DNA of 64,000 bases from Streptomyces sp. NBC_00483 (GTDB lineage: Bacteria > Actinomycetota > Actinomycetes > Streptomycetales > Streptomycetaceae). The notes under the pieces were generated by a model. It was not told where the DNA came from and ran no database searches. It saw only the letters and a program-made list of their open reading frames with translations. Shown in pieces: positions 25,297 to 33,759 of the stretch. The DNA lies in NCBI RefSeq assembly GCF_036013745.1, contig NZ_CP107880.1, forward strand, positions 1,426,001 to 1,490,000, read 5' to 3'. The translations under genes were made by a program, and so were the position numbers. Numbering within the stretch: position 1 is the first letter of the stretch; the number at the start of each line of letters is the position of its first letter.

Positions 25297-26888
25297 ACTC
25301 CCTCGTCCCACTGCCCGTCGTGCTGCCCCTCGTGGTGTGCGGGCTGACCCTGTTCATCGGGCCGCGGCTGCGCTGGCTGCACCGGCTGATCACCGTCGGG
25401 GTGCTCGCGGCGGTCGTCGCGGTCGATGTCATCCTGCTCGTCGAGGCCGACCGCACGGGCCCGCTCGTGGTCCACCTCGGCGACTTCGGGCCGCCGCTCG
25501 GCGTGACACTGGTCGCCGACCGGCTCGCCGCGCTGATGCTCCTGGTGTCCGGCGCCGTCACCTTCATCGTCCTCATCTACGCGATGAGCCAGGGCATGGC
25601 CGACCGGGAGGAGCGGGCGCCGATCGCGGTCTTCCACCCGGCGTATCTGGTCCTGGTCGCCGGGGTGTCGCTCACCTTCCTCGCGGGCGACCTCGTGAAC
25701 CTCTACGTCGGCTTCGAGATCATGCTGATGGCCAGCTTCGTGCTGCTCACGGTGGGCGCCACGGAGCCTCGGGTGCGGGCCGGATCGACGTATGTCGTCG
25801 TCTCCCTCGTCTCGTCCCTGGTGTTCCTGTGCGGGATCGCCGTGACCTACGCCGCGGCGGGCACCGTGAACTTCGCGCAGCTGGCCCAGCGCATGCCCGA
25901 ACTCCCGCTGGGAGTGCGCACGTTGGCGGAGGTGCTGCTGCTCACCGTGTTCGGGGTGAAGGCGGCGGCGTTCCCCGTCGCGGCCTGGCTGCCCGACTCG
26001 TACCCGACTGCGCCCGCACCGGTGACGGCCGTGTTCGCAGGGCTGCTCACCAAGGTCGGTGTGTACTCGATGATCCGCGCCGACACCCTCTTCTTCCCGG
26101 GCAACCGGCTCTCCGGCGTGCTGATGGCGGTGGCGTTCGCCTCGATGATCATCGGCATCCTCGGCGCGGTGGCGCAGACCGACCTCAAGCGCCTGTTGTC
26201 CTTCACGCTCGTCAGCCACATCGGCTTCATGCTGTACGGGCTCGCGCTCGGCAGCCGGGGCGGCATCGGCGGCGCCATCGTCTACACGGCGCACCACATC
26301 ACCGTGCAGACGACGCTGTTCCTGGCCGCGGGGCTGCTCGAAAAGCGGTACGGGACAACGGAGTTGACGCGGCTGGGCGGCACGCTGCGCTCGGCCCCGC
26401 TGCTCGCCGCGCTCTGGTTCGTGCCCGCCATGAACCTTGCCGGGATCCCACCGCTGTCCGGGTTCCTCGGCAAGCTCGGCCTGATGCGGGCAGGTGCGGC
26501 GGCCGGCGGCGTCTGGTCGTACACGCTACTCGCCGCCGCGGCCGTGACCAGCCTGCTGACCCTGTACGTGATGGCGAAGGTGTGGAACCTGGTGTTCTGG
26601 CGGGCCGCCCCCGCCCAACCACCGTCCGAGGACGACGTGTTGGAGGAGAGCGACGATTCCGACTCGGCGCCGGAGGAGAGCGGGGGCGGCGGCCTCTCGG
26701 TGGCGACCGCGGTGTGCGTACGCACCACGATGCGCGTGCCCCGCGTCATGACCGCGGCGACGGCCGCCGCGGTCGTCCTCGGCCTCTCCTACACGCTGCT
26801 TGCCACCCCGCTGACCGGCCTCGCCGACCGCTCGGCCGCCGAGCTCCTCTCCCGCACGCCCTACGTGGAGGCGGTGCTCAACCAGTGA
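25293..26888 (+). CDS. mrpD: Mrp antiporter subunit D
   Basis: A 531-residue NuoM/NuoN-like antiporter subunit with about 14 helices. Characteristic pieces are VNLYVGFEIMLMASFVLLTVGA (about 140-161), LLTVFGVKAAAFPVAAWLPDSYPTAPAPVTAVFAGLLTKVGVYSMIR with the conserved proton-path lysines, and TDLKRLLSFTLVSHIGFMLYGLALGS. An acidic Ser/Glu loop (EEDDVLEESDDSDSAPEESGGGG-type, about 440-470) sits between the last helices. The GTG start overlaps mrpC by four bases. Confidence 0.88.
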   Translation: MNSLVPLPVVLPLVVCGLTLFIGPRLRWLHRLITVGVLAAVVAVDVILLVEADRTGPLVVHLGDFGPPLGVTLVADRLAALMLLVSGAVTFIVLIYAMSQGMADREERAPIAVFHPAYLVLVAGVSLTFLAGDLVNLYVGFEIMLMASFVLLTVGATEPRVRAGSTYVVVSLVSSLVFLCGIAVTYAAAGTVNFAQLAQRMPELPLGVRTLAEVLLLTVFGVKAAAFPVAAWLPDSYPTAPAPVTAVFAGLLTKVGVYSMIRADTLFFPGNRLSGVLMAVAFASMIIGILGAVAQTDLKRLLSFTLVSHIGFMLYGLALGSRGGIGGAIVYTAHHITVQTTLFLAAGLLEKRYGTTELTRLGGTLRSAPLLAALWFVPAMNLAGIPPLSGFLGKLGLMRAGAAAGGVWSYTLLAAAAVTSLLTLYVMAKVWNLVFWRAAPAQPPSEDDVLEESDDSDSAPEESGGGGLSVATAVCVRTTMRVPRVMTAATAAAVVLGLSYTLLATPLTGLADRSAAELLSRTPYVEAVLNQ

Positions 26889-27511
26889 ACTCCTCAAGCC
26901 CCAGAGGCCGTTGGCGCCGCATCGACCTGCCGCTGATCGCCTGGCTCACGGTGATCTGGACGCTGCTGTGGACCGGCCTGAGCTGGGGCAACGTCATCAG
27001 CGGCGTGGTGGTCGCGGTCCTACTGTGCCTGGTCTTCCCGCTGCCCGCCGTCGAACTCGACCTGCGCCTGCGCCCGATCGGCATCGTCCGGCTCGCCGGC
27101 TACCTCCTGTACGACATGACGTCGTCCACGGTCACCGTGACCTGGCAGACACTGCGCGGCAAACCCGGGCCCGCGGCCGTGATCGCGGTGCCGCTGCGCT
27201 GCCGCACCGACCTGATGATCGCGGCGACCGCAGTCGCCGTGTCCAGCGTCCCCGGCGGCGCGCTCGTCGAGGTCAACGGCTCCACCGCCACCCTGTTCCT
27301 GCACGTCGTGCACGCCGACGACCCGCGGGCGGTGGACCGGGCCCGCGCCGACGTGCGACGCCTGGAGACCCTCGTCGTACGGGCCTTCGGCACGCGCGAG
27401 GAGATCGGCCGGCTCAAGGAGTCGACGCCACCGGACGCACCCGACGCTCCTGACGCACCCCGCACTCCTGACGCACCCGACGCTCCCGAAGGAAGGACGC
27501 CCGACGCATGA
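26885..27511 (+). CDS. mrpE: Mrp antiporter subunit E
   Basis: A 208-residue subunit. Two N-terminal helices (LPLIAWLTVIWTLLWTGLSWGNVISGVVVAVLLCLVFPLP) are followed by the MrpE cytosolic domain (RLAGYLLYDMTSSTVTVTWQTLRGKPGPAAVIAVPLRCRTDLMIAATAVAVSSVPG ... LFLHVVHADD). The C terminus is a low-complexity PDAP repeat (TPPDAPDAPDAPRTPDAPDAP) beyond the normal end, likely disordered. The GTG start overlaps mrpD by four bases. Confidence 0.86.
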   Translation: MNSSSPRGRWRRIDLPLIAWLTVIWTLLWTGLSWGNVISGVVVAVLLCLVFPLPAVELDLRLRPIGIVRLAGYLLYDMTSSTVTVTWQTLRGKPGPAAVIAVPLRCRTDLMIAATAVAVSSVPGGALVEVNGSTATLFLHVVHADDPRAVDRARADVRRLETLVVRAFGTREEIGRLKESTPPDAPDAPDAPRTPDAPDAPEGRTPDA

Positions 27512-27846
27512 AGCTGGCCAACGACATCCTGCTCAACGGCGCGCTGGTGCTGATCGTCCTGGCCGGCGCGCTGCTCCTGGTGCGGATCTGGCGGGGCCCC
27601 TCGATGCTGGACCGGGCCGTGGCCGTCGACATCGCGGCGGTGCTCATCATCGCCGGGATCGGGGTCAACGCCGCTATCACGCGCACCAGTTATTACCTGT
27701 CGATCATGCTGGTGACCGCCTTCCTCGGCTTCACCAGCTCGGTGGCCATCGCCCGCTTCATCGCGGCGCGCGACCGGCCGGGGGTAAGGACGCGGCCCGG
27801 CGCCGTCTCCCTCAAGAAGGTCCAAGGCCCCAAGGAGCGCCCGTGA
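27508..27846 (+). CDS. mrpF: Mrp antiporter subunit F
   Basis: A 112-residue, three-helix subunit: DILLNGALVLIVLAGALLLVRIWRGPSMLDRAVAVDIAAVLIIAGIGVNAAITRTSYYLSIMLVTAFLGFTSSVAIARF. The RxxRGPSxxDRxxAxD motif at the first loop is the MrpF hallmark. The ATG overlaps mrpE by four bases and the stop overlaps mrpG by four. Confidence 0.86.
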   Translation: MKLANDILLNGALVLIVLAGALLLVRIWRGPSMLDRAVAVDIAAVLIIAGIGVNAAITRTSYYLSIMLVTAFLGFTSSVAIARFIAARDRPGVRTRPGAVSLKKVQGPKERP

Positions 27847-28190
27847 ACTGGTACGACGTCACCGATCTCGCCGGCTCCGTTCTGCTGTTCGCCGGGGCGG
27901 CGGTGTGTCTGACGGGTGTCATCGGCATGCTCCGGCTGCCGGACGTGCTGACCCGCAGCCACGCCGCGACCAACCCGCAGACGCTCGGCATGTTGCTACT
28001 CGTGGCGGGCGTCGCGCTGCGCCTGCGCTCGGGCGTCGACCTGGGCACGCTCGCCCTTGTCGCCTTCTTCCAGCTCCTGACCAGCGCGGTCGCGGCCCAT
28101 CTGGTGGCGCGGGCCGCGTACCGCACGGGTCAGGTCGGTGAAGTCGCGCTGCTTCGGGACGAGTTGGCCTCGGCGCGGGACCGGTCCTGA
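27843..28190 (+). CDS. mrpG: Mrp antiporter subunit G
   Basis: A 115-residue, three-helix final subunit. VLLFAGAAVCLTGVIGMLRLPDVLTRSHAATNPQTLGMLLLVAGVAL carries the GxxRLPDxxxRxHAAT motif of MrpG; the last helix is LALVAFFQLLTSAVAAHLVARAAY. It completes the set (A-B fusion, C, D, E, F, G), so the antiporter should be functional. Its 3' end overlaps the convergent AraC gene by 61 bases. Confidence 0.87.
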   Translation: MNWYDVTDLAGSVLLFAGAAVCLTGVIGMLRLPDVLTRSHAATNPQTLGMLLLVAGVALRLRSGVDLGTLALVAFFQLLTSAVAAHLVARAAYRTGQVGEVALLRDELASARDRS

Positions 28191-29008
28191 TCCTGACCCC
28201 GGGACCGGTCCTGGCCCTGACCCGGGTGACTGCCCGGTGTGTGCCCGAACGCGCGCCGGAACACGTCGATGAACGCGCTCGTCGACGACCAGCCGCACAG
28301 GTTCGCGACGGTCGTCACCGGCGTGTGGTCGGCGAGCAGGACCAGCGCGTGGTGCAGGCGCAGTTGGGTGCGCCACTGCGGGAACGTCATGCCGAGGTCG
28401 CCGCGGAAGAGCCGGGACAGCGTGCGGTCGCTCGCCCCGACCTCCCGGCCCAGTTCGGCCAGGGTGCGGCGGTCGGCCGGATCCGTGTGCAGGATGTCGC
28501 ACACGGCGCGCAGCAGGGGCGCGGTCGGCGTCGGCAGGTGCAGCGGCTGCTGCGGTGACAGCTTCAGCTGGTCGAGCAACACCGCCCGCAGGCGCGCCCG
28601 TTCGGGGCTGCCGACGTCCGTGGTGTCCGGGGACCCGGTGCGCGCGTACTCGATGATCAGCTCGCGCAGCAGCGGGCCGACGGCGAGCACGGCCGGGGTG
28701 TCGAGGCCGAGCGGGTTCTCGGTCGCGGGCAGCCCCACGAAGTGCAGTTCGACGTCGCCGTGGGCCTGGTGGGCGTGCACCGTGTCGGCGGGCACCCACA
28801 GCGCGCGGGTGCCCGGCGCGACCCAGGATCCGGCGTCGGTGGTGACGGCGACGACGCCCCGGCCCGCGTAGGCGATCTGGTGGTCGTCGTGCCGGTGGGC
28901 GTCGATCTCGGCTCCGTGCGCCAGGTACCTGGTGTGCGTGGGGGCCACCGGGGTGTGCCGCACGGAGTGCCGGGCGGTGTGACGAACAGCGTGGCGGTTC
29001 TTCGGCAT
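28130..29008 (-). CDS. AraC-family transcriptional regulator
   Basis: A 292-residue regulator with an N-terminal cupin (HRHDDHQIAYAGRGVVAVTTDAGSWVAPGTRALWVPADTVHAHQAHGDVELHFVGLP) and a C-terminal double HTH (LLRAVCDILHTDPADRRTLAELGREVGASDRTLSRLFRGDLGMTFPQWRTQLRLHHALVLLAD...VANLCGWSSTSAFIDVFRRAFGHTPG). A Gln/Asp/Ser-rich tail of about 30 residues follows, part of it encoded antisense to mrpG. The ATG at 29008 is used; GATAAC lies 11 bases upstream. It is divergent from the MFS exporter 54 bases away, which is probably its target. Confidence 0.83.
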   Translation of the reverse strand: MPKNRHAVRHTARHSVRHTPVAPTHTRYLAHGAEIDAHRHDDHQIAYAGRGVVAVTTDAGSWVAPGTRALWVPADTVHAHQAHGDVELHFVGLPATENPLGLDTPAVLAVGPLLRELIIEYARTGSPDTTDVGSPERARLRAVLLDQLKLSPQQPLHLPTPTAPLLRAVCDILHTDPADRRTLAELGREVGASDRTLSRLFRGDLGMTFPQWRTQLRLHHALVLLADHTPVTTVANLCGWSSTSAFIDVFRRAFGHTPGSHPGQGQDRSRGQDQDRSRAEANSSRSSATSPT

Positions 29009-29062
29009 TGTCTGGCAGGTTATCGGAAGCGGGACAGCGGGCCCGCTCGCGACGATGACCGG

Positions 29063-30268
29063 GTGCGAAAGAACACCTCCATCCCCCTGCTCTCCGTCGG
29101 GCACGCGTGCGTGGACGTCTACCAGGGCGCCGTCGCCTCACTCGTCCCGTACTTCGTCGCCGAACGCGCCTACAGCTACGCCGCCGTGTCCGGCATCGTG
29201 CTCGCGGCCTCGCTCCTTTCATCGGTGGCGCAGCCGGTCTTCGGCCTGCTCACCGACCGCCGGGCGATGCCCTGGCTGCTGCCGCTCAGCACGCTGCTCG
29301 CGGGCGTGGGCATCGCGCTGAGCGGGGTGAGCGATTCGTACGCGGTGACCCTCGCCGTCGTCGCGGTGTCCGGGATCGGGGTGGCCGCCTACCATCCGGA
29401 GTCGGCGCGGGTGGCCCGGCTCGCGAGCGGTGGCAGCCACAGCGCGATGGCCTGGTTCTCGCTCGGCGGCAACGTCGGTTTCGCGCTGGCCCCGCTCCTG
29501 GTCGCCGCCGCGGTGGCCACGGGCGGGCTGCGGTTCACTCCCCTGCTTGCGCTGCCCGCGGCGGCCGGCGCCGCGATCTGCCTGCCGGTGCTGCGCGCGC
29601 TGGGACGGCGCGAGAACGCGTCGTCCGCCACCGCGTCGACGCCCGCCAGGGACGACGTTCCGGCGTTCGTCCGGCTGTCGTTCGCGGTGGTGTGCCGCTC
29701 CATCGTGTTCACCGGCCTGAGCACCTTCGTCTCCCTGTACGCGACCCAGCGCATGGGCGGCAGCAAGGTGGCGGGCACCGTGGCCCTGTTCGTGCTCTAC
29801 GTGGGCGGGGCGGTCGGCAGCATCCTGGGCGGGGCGCTGGCGGGCCGCTGGGACCGGGTCACCGTCTCGCGCTGGTCGTACCTGCTGACGGCGGCGTCGG
29901 TGGCGGGCGTGGTGTGGGTGCCGGGCCCTGCGCTCTACGGCTTCCTCGCGCTCACCTCCGCCGGTCTGTACGTGCCGTTCTCGCTGCAAGTCACGCTCGG
30001 GCAGGACTACTTGCCCTCGCGTGTCGGCACAGCGAGCGGCATCACCCTCGGTCTCACGGTGAGCATCGGCGGCCTGGCGAGCCCCCTCATCGGCACCGTC
30101 GCCGACCAGTCCTCGCTGCGCACCGCCCTGACTCCGCTCATCCTCATGCCGCTGCTGAGCTGGCTGCTGTTCCGGACGCTGCCCGAGCCGACGGGGACGA
30201 GCGCGAGTACGGGTAGGGATGCTGCGGGTACCGGTACGGTAGCCAGTGATCGATCATTGCTCAAATAG
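29063..30268 (+). CDS. MFS transporter (fosmidomycin-resistance-like exporter)
   Basis: A 401-residue, 12-helix MFS protein. It opens IPLLSVGHACVDVYQGAVASLVPYFVAERAYSYAAVSGIVLAASLLSSVAQPVFGLLTDR, matching the Fsr-type drug exporters (HxxxDxYxG near the start and a GLLxDR loop). LFVLYVGGAVGSILGGALAGRWDR is the second-half signature. It likely expels a small toxic compound. GTG at 29063 follows from the start of homology-like sequence, although no strong RBS is present. It is divergent from the AraC regulator. The last codons contain the GntR operator TGATCGATCA. Confidence 0.8.
   Translation: MRKNTSIPLLSVGHACVDVYQGAVASLVPYFVAERAYSYAAVSGIVLAASLLSSVAQPVFGLLTDRRAMPWLLPLSTLLAGVGIALSGVSDSYAVTLAVVAVSGIGVAAYHPESARVARLASGGSHSAMAWFSLGGNVGFALAPLLVAAAVATGGLRFTPLLALPAAAGAAICLPVLRALGRRENASSATASTPARDDVPAFVRLSFAVVCRSIVFTGLSTFVSLYATQRMGGSKVAGTVALFVLYVGGAVGSILGGALAGRWDRVTVSRWSYLLTAASVAGVVWVPGPALYGFLALTSAGLYVPFSLQVTLGQDYLPSRVGTASGITLGLTVSIGGLASPLIGTVADQSSLRTALTPLILMPLLSWLLFRTLPEPTGTSASTGRDAAGTGTVASDRSLLK
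30247..30256. promoter_or_regulatory. GntR operator copy 1 (TGATCGATCA)
   Basis: A perfect 10-bp palindrome inside the last codons of the MFS gene and 35 bases before the GntR start. It shares the 13-base string TGATCGATCATTG with copy 2 at 30927-30939, on the other side of the GntR gene. Confidence 0.65.
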
Positions 30269-30290
30269 TCGCCACAGCAGGAGGGTCACC

Positions 30291-30929
30291 TTGCCCACGT
30301 CGCCCACTCCCGGCCCCCTCGCGCGCGTCCCCCTGCACGAGCAGGTCCGCCACTTCATCCTCGAAGGCCTGGTGGAGGGCCGCTGGGAGCCGGGCGACCG
30401 GATCGTCGAGCGGCGCATCGCGCTGGAGTTGGGCGTCAGCCAGGCGCCGGTACGGGAGGCGCTGCGCGAGCTGGAGGCCATGGAGCTGGTGACGTACGCC
30501 CCCAACAAGGGCGCGAGCGTACGGGAACTCACGCTGGATCAGCTCCGGGACGTGTACCAGGTACGGGCCTCCCTGGAGCGGCGCGCCATCACGCTCGCGG
30601 CCCCGCGCATGGCCGGTGACGTCGCCGAACTCGAGGGGCATCTGGCGGCCATGCGGCGCGCCGCAACCGAGGGCAAGACACACGAACAGGCCCTGCACGG
30701 AGTCGCGTTCCACCGTGCCATCGTCCACGCGTGCGGCAATCCGGTACTGATCCGACACTGGGACCTGCTGGGCGTGGAGGCCTGGACGCGGCTTTCGCTC
30801 GGCCGGCTGCGCACGGAGCTGCACGACAACGCGGAGGACCACGAGGAGATCGTCGAGGGCCTGCGTCGCGGCGATCCGCACTTGGGGCGGCTGATGGAGC
30901 TGCACGTCATGGATTACGCCCGAAAATGA
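30291..30929 (+). CDS. GntR-family (FCD) regulator, PdhR-like in position
   Basis: A 212-residue regulator. Winged helix: VPLHEQVRHFILEGLVEGRWEPGDRIVERRIALELGVSQAPVREALRELEAMELVTYAPNKGASV (about residues 13-77). FCD domain: DVYQVRASLERRAITLAAPRM ... VAFHRAIVHACGNPVLIRHWDLLG ... DHEEIVEGLRRGDPHLGRLMELH, with the His residues that usually bind a metal and an organic acid. The TTG start at 30291 is supported by AGGAGGG at 30279-30285. Identical palindromes flank the gene, one in its own promoter and one before aceE. That layout mirrors the E. coli pdhR-aceE locus, so control of pyruvate dehydrogenase is a reasonable inference. Confidence 0.83.
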   Translation: MPTSPTPGPLARVPLHEQVRHFILEGLVEGRWEPGDRIVERRIALELGVSQAPVREALRELEAMELVTYAPNKGASVRELTLDQLRDVYQVRASLERRAITLAAPRMAGDVAELEGHLAAMRRAATEGKTHEQALHGVAFHRAIVHACGNPVLIRHWDLLGVEAWTRLSLGRLRTELHDNAEDHEEIVEGLRRGDPHLGRLMELHVMDYARK

Positions 30930-30938
30930 TCGATCATT
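30925..30938. promoter_or_regulatory. GntR operator copy 2 upstream of aceE
   Basis: AATGATCGATCATT is a perfect 14-bp palindrome that includes the GntR stop codon (30927-30929). It lies 22 bases upstream of the aceE -35 box. Confidence 0.7.
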
Positions 30939-30960
30939 GAAAATTACTCACCAGTAGTCG

Positions 30961-30990
30961 TTGACCCGGCACTTCGTCGCGACCTAGCTT
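30961..30990 (+). promoter_or_regulatory. aceE promoter
   Basis: TTGACC (30961-30966), an 18-base spacer and TAGCTT (30985-30990). Transcription would start about 85 bases before the aceE ATG, leaving a long leader that includes a small GC hairpin. Confidence 0.6.
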
Positions 30991-31081
30991 CTGCTCTGAG
31001 AAATTGATCTTTCGCAGTGCGGAACTTGCGGAACGTATGGCCGCCCGTCACCACGGGCGCCCCGACGGAAGGGCAACCCCT

Positions 31082-33736
31082 ATGTCCCCGATGTCCCAGA
31101 ACCACCAGCTGGACCAACTCCCCGAGCCCGACCCGCAGGAGGTCACCGAGTGGCTGGCCTCCGTGGACGGCGCGGTCGGCGCCGTCGGCCCCCGGCGCGT
31201 GGGCCGGCTGCTGCGGCGCGTGGTGGATCACGCACGGCAGGCGGGCGTATCGCTGCCGCCGCCGTCGACCACGCCGTACGTCAACTCGATCCCGACGGAC
31301 GCCGAACCGGCCTACCCCGGCGACGAGTCGATGGAGTCGCGGATCACCGCGTGGAACCGGTGGAACGCCGCGGTCATGGTCACCCGCGGCAACGAACGCG
31401 GCGGTCTCGGCGGCCACATGGCCACCTACGCCTCGGCCGCCTGGCTCTACGAGGTCGGCTTCCAGCACTTCTTCAAGGGCAAGGACGCCGACGGAAGCGG
31501 CGACCAGCTCTACGTCCAGGGGCACGCCTCCCCCGGTGTCTACGCCCGCGCGTTCCTCGAAGGGCGGCTCACTGAGGCCGAGTTGGACCGGTTCCGGATG
31601 GAGGCGGGCGGCGGCGGACTGCCCTCGTACCCGCATCCGCGGCGGCTGCCGTGGCTGTGGGAGTTCCCGACCGTGTCGATGGGACTCGGCCCGCTGTCGG
31701 CCATCTATCAGGCCCGCTTCAACCGCTATCTGCACCACCGCGGCATCAAGGACACCAGCCACAGCCACGTGTGGGCGTTCCTCGGCGACGGCGAGATGGA
31801 CGAGCCGGAGTCGACGGCCGCACTGAACCTCGCCGCCCGCGAGGAGCTCGACAACCTCACGTTCGTCGTCAACTGCAATCTGCAGCGCCTGGACGGTCCG
31901 GTGCGCGGCAACTTCAAGATCGTGCAGGAGCTGGAGGCGCAGTTCCGCGCGGCCGGCTGGAACGTGGTCAAGGTGCCCTGGGGCGTGGAGTGGGACGGCC
32001 TGCTCGCCACGGACACCGACGGGCTGCTCCTCGACGCCCTCGACACGCTGCCCGACGGCCAGTTGCAGACGTTCGCCGCGCGCGACGGCGCGTACATCCG
32101 CGAACGCCTTTTCGCAGGCCCGCTCGCCGGCCTCGCCCGCCCGTACTCCGACGAGGACCTCGCCCGGATCGTGGGCACCTCGCGCGGCGGCCACGAGCCC
32201 CGCAAGATCCACGCCGCGTACCGCGCGGCCGTCGACCACAAGGGCGCACCGACCGTCGTCCTCGTCCAGACGGTGAAGGGCTGGACGCTCGGCCCCGGCT
32301 TCGAGTCGCGCAACGCCAACCACCAGATGAAGAAGCTCTCCGGCAAGGAATTCCGTGCCATGCGCGACCTGTTGGAGCTGCCCATCCCCGACTCCCGGCT
32401 CGGCGAGGACCTGGTCCCGTACGTCCACCCGGGCCCCGACTCCGAGGAGGTCGCCTACCTCCACGAACGCCGCCGCGCCCTCGGCGGCCCGGCTCCCGCG
32501 CGCCGCGTCGCGGCCCGACCGCTCCCTGCCCCGGCCGCCAAGCCGTTCGAGATGCTGGCGAAGGGCTCGGGCGGCCAGGAGATCGCCACGACGATGGCGT
32601 TCGTCCGGCTGGTCAAGGATCTGATGCGGGACAAGGAGACCGGCCCGCGCTGGGTGCCCGTCGTCCCCGACGAGGCCCGCACCTTCGGCATGGAGTCCCT
32701 GTTCCCCTCGGCCGGGATCTACTCCCCCAAGGGCCAGACGTACGAGCCCGTGGACCGCGACCAGCTCCTCTACTACAAGGAGTCGACCAGCGGCCAGATC
32801 CTCAACGAGGGCATCACGGAAGCCGGTTCACTGGCCTCCTTCACCGCCGCCGCCACCTCGTACGCGACGCACGGCGAGCCGCTCATCCCCTTCTACATCT
32901 TCTACTCGATGTTCGGCTGGCAGCGGACGGCCGATCAGTTCTGGGCGCTGGCAGACCAGTTGGGCCGCGGCTTCGTCATCGGCGCCACCGCCGGACGCAC
33001 CACCATGACCGGCGAGGGCCTTCAGCACGCCGACGGCCACTCGCACCTCATCGCCTCCACCAACCCGGCCTGCCTGCCCTACGATCCGGCGTTCGCGTAC
33101 GAGGTCGGTGTCATCGTCCGGGACGGTCTGCGGCGCATGTACGGGGAGGATGCCGAGGACGTCTTCTACTACCTCACCGTCTACAACGAGACGAAGCTCC
33201 AGCCGCCGATGCCCGAAGGCGACGGTGTAGAGGAGGGCATCCTGCGCGGCCTGTACCGCTACCGCGCCGCCACCAACGCCGACAGCGACGCCCCGCCCGT
33301 CCAACTCCTCGCCTCCGGCACGGCGATCCACTGGATCCTCGAGGCGCAGGAACTGCTCGCCGAGGACTGGGGCGTCGCGGCCGACGTATGGTCGGCGCCG
33401 TCCTGGACGCTGCTGCGCCGCGAGGCGATGGAGGCCGAGGACCAGGACCGGATCCCGTATGTCACCGGGGCGCTCGCCGAGGCGCCGGGCCCGGTCGTCG
33501 CGGTGTCGGACTGGATGCGCGCGGTGCCCGACCAGATCGCCCCGTGGGTGCCCCAGCAGTGGTCCTCGATCGGCACCGACGGCTTCGGCCTCTCCGACAA
33601 CCGGGTCAATGCCCGCCGCCACTTCGGCGTGGACGCCGAGTCCGTCGTGGTGCATGTGCTGCGCACCCTGGCGGCGCGCGGCGAGGCCAAGCCGGACACC
33701 GCGGAGCGCGCCGCCCGGCGTTATGGCCTGCGCTGA
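31082..33736 (+). CDS. aceE: Pyruvate dehydrogenase E1 component, homodimeric AceE type
   Basis: An 884-residue thiamin-diphosphate enzyme that decarboxylates pyruvate and acetylates the lipoyl domain of E2. The ThDP/Mg motif is seen in [49 protein letters not shown] (about 230-280). The N-terminal substrate region ([43 protein letters not shown]) and the C-terminal [20 protein letters not shown] part fit AceE. Length matches the family (about 885-915). GGAAGGG precedes the ATG at 31082. No aceF or lpd genes are adjacent, so E2/E3 come from elsewhere, as is common in Streptomyces. The PdhR-like GntR gene just upstream probably regulates it. Confidence 0.92.
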   Translation: MSPMSQNHQLDQLPEPDPQEVTEWLASVDGAVGAVGPRRVGRLLRRVVDHARQAGVSLPPPSTTPYVNSIPTDAEPAYPGDESMESRITAWNRWNAAVMVTRGNERGGLGGHMATYASAAWLYEVGFQHFFKGKDADGSGDQLYVQGHASPGVYARAFLEGRLTEAELDRFRMEAGGGGLPSYPHPRRLPWLWEFPTVSMGLGPLSAIYQARFNRYLHHRGIKDTSHSHVWAFLGDGEMDEPESTAALNLAAREELDNLTFVVNCNLQRLDGPVRGNFKIVQELEAQFRAAGWNVVKVPWGVEWDGLLATDTDGLLLDALDTLPDGQLQTFAARDGAYIRERLFAGPLAGLARPYSDEDLARIVGTSRGGHEPRKIHAAYRAAVDHKGAPTVVLVQTVKGWTLGPGFESRNANHQMKKLSGKEFRAMRDLLELPIPDSRLGEDLVPYVHPGPDSEEVAYLHERRRALGGPAPARRVAARPLPAPAAKPFEMLAKGSGGQEIATTMAFVRLVKDLMRDKETGPRWVPVVPDEARTFGMESLFPSAGIYSPKGQTYEPVDRDQLLYYKESTSGQILNEGITEAGSLASFTAAATSYATHGEPLIPFYIFYSMFGWQRTADQFWALADQLGRGFVIGATAGRTTMTGEGLQHADGHSHLIASTNPACLPYDPAFAYEVGVIVRDGLRRMYGEDAEDVFYYLTVYNETKLQPPMPEGDGVEEGILRGLYRYRAATNADSDAPPVQLLASGTAIHWILEAQELLAEDWGVAADVWSAPSWTLLRREAMEAEDQDRIPYVTGALAEAPGPVVAVSDWMRAVPDQIAPWVPQQWSSIGTDGFGLSDNRVNARRHFGVDAESVVVHVLRTLAARGEAKPDTAERAARRYGLR

Positions 33737-33755
33737 CGCCCAGTTGGTGGGCGTC
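33735..33755. terminator. Terminator hairpin between aceE and the glycosyltransferase
   Basis: GACGCCCA (33735-33742) and TGGGCGTC (33748-33755) pair across a 5-base loop. It starts within the aceE stop codon and lies between convergent genes. Confidence 0.6.
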
Positions 33756-33759
33756 GCCG

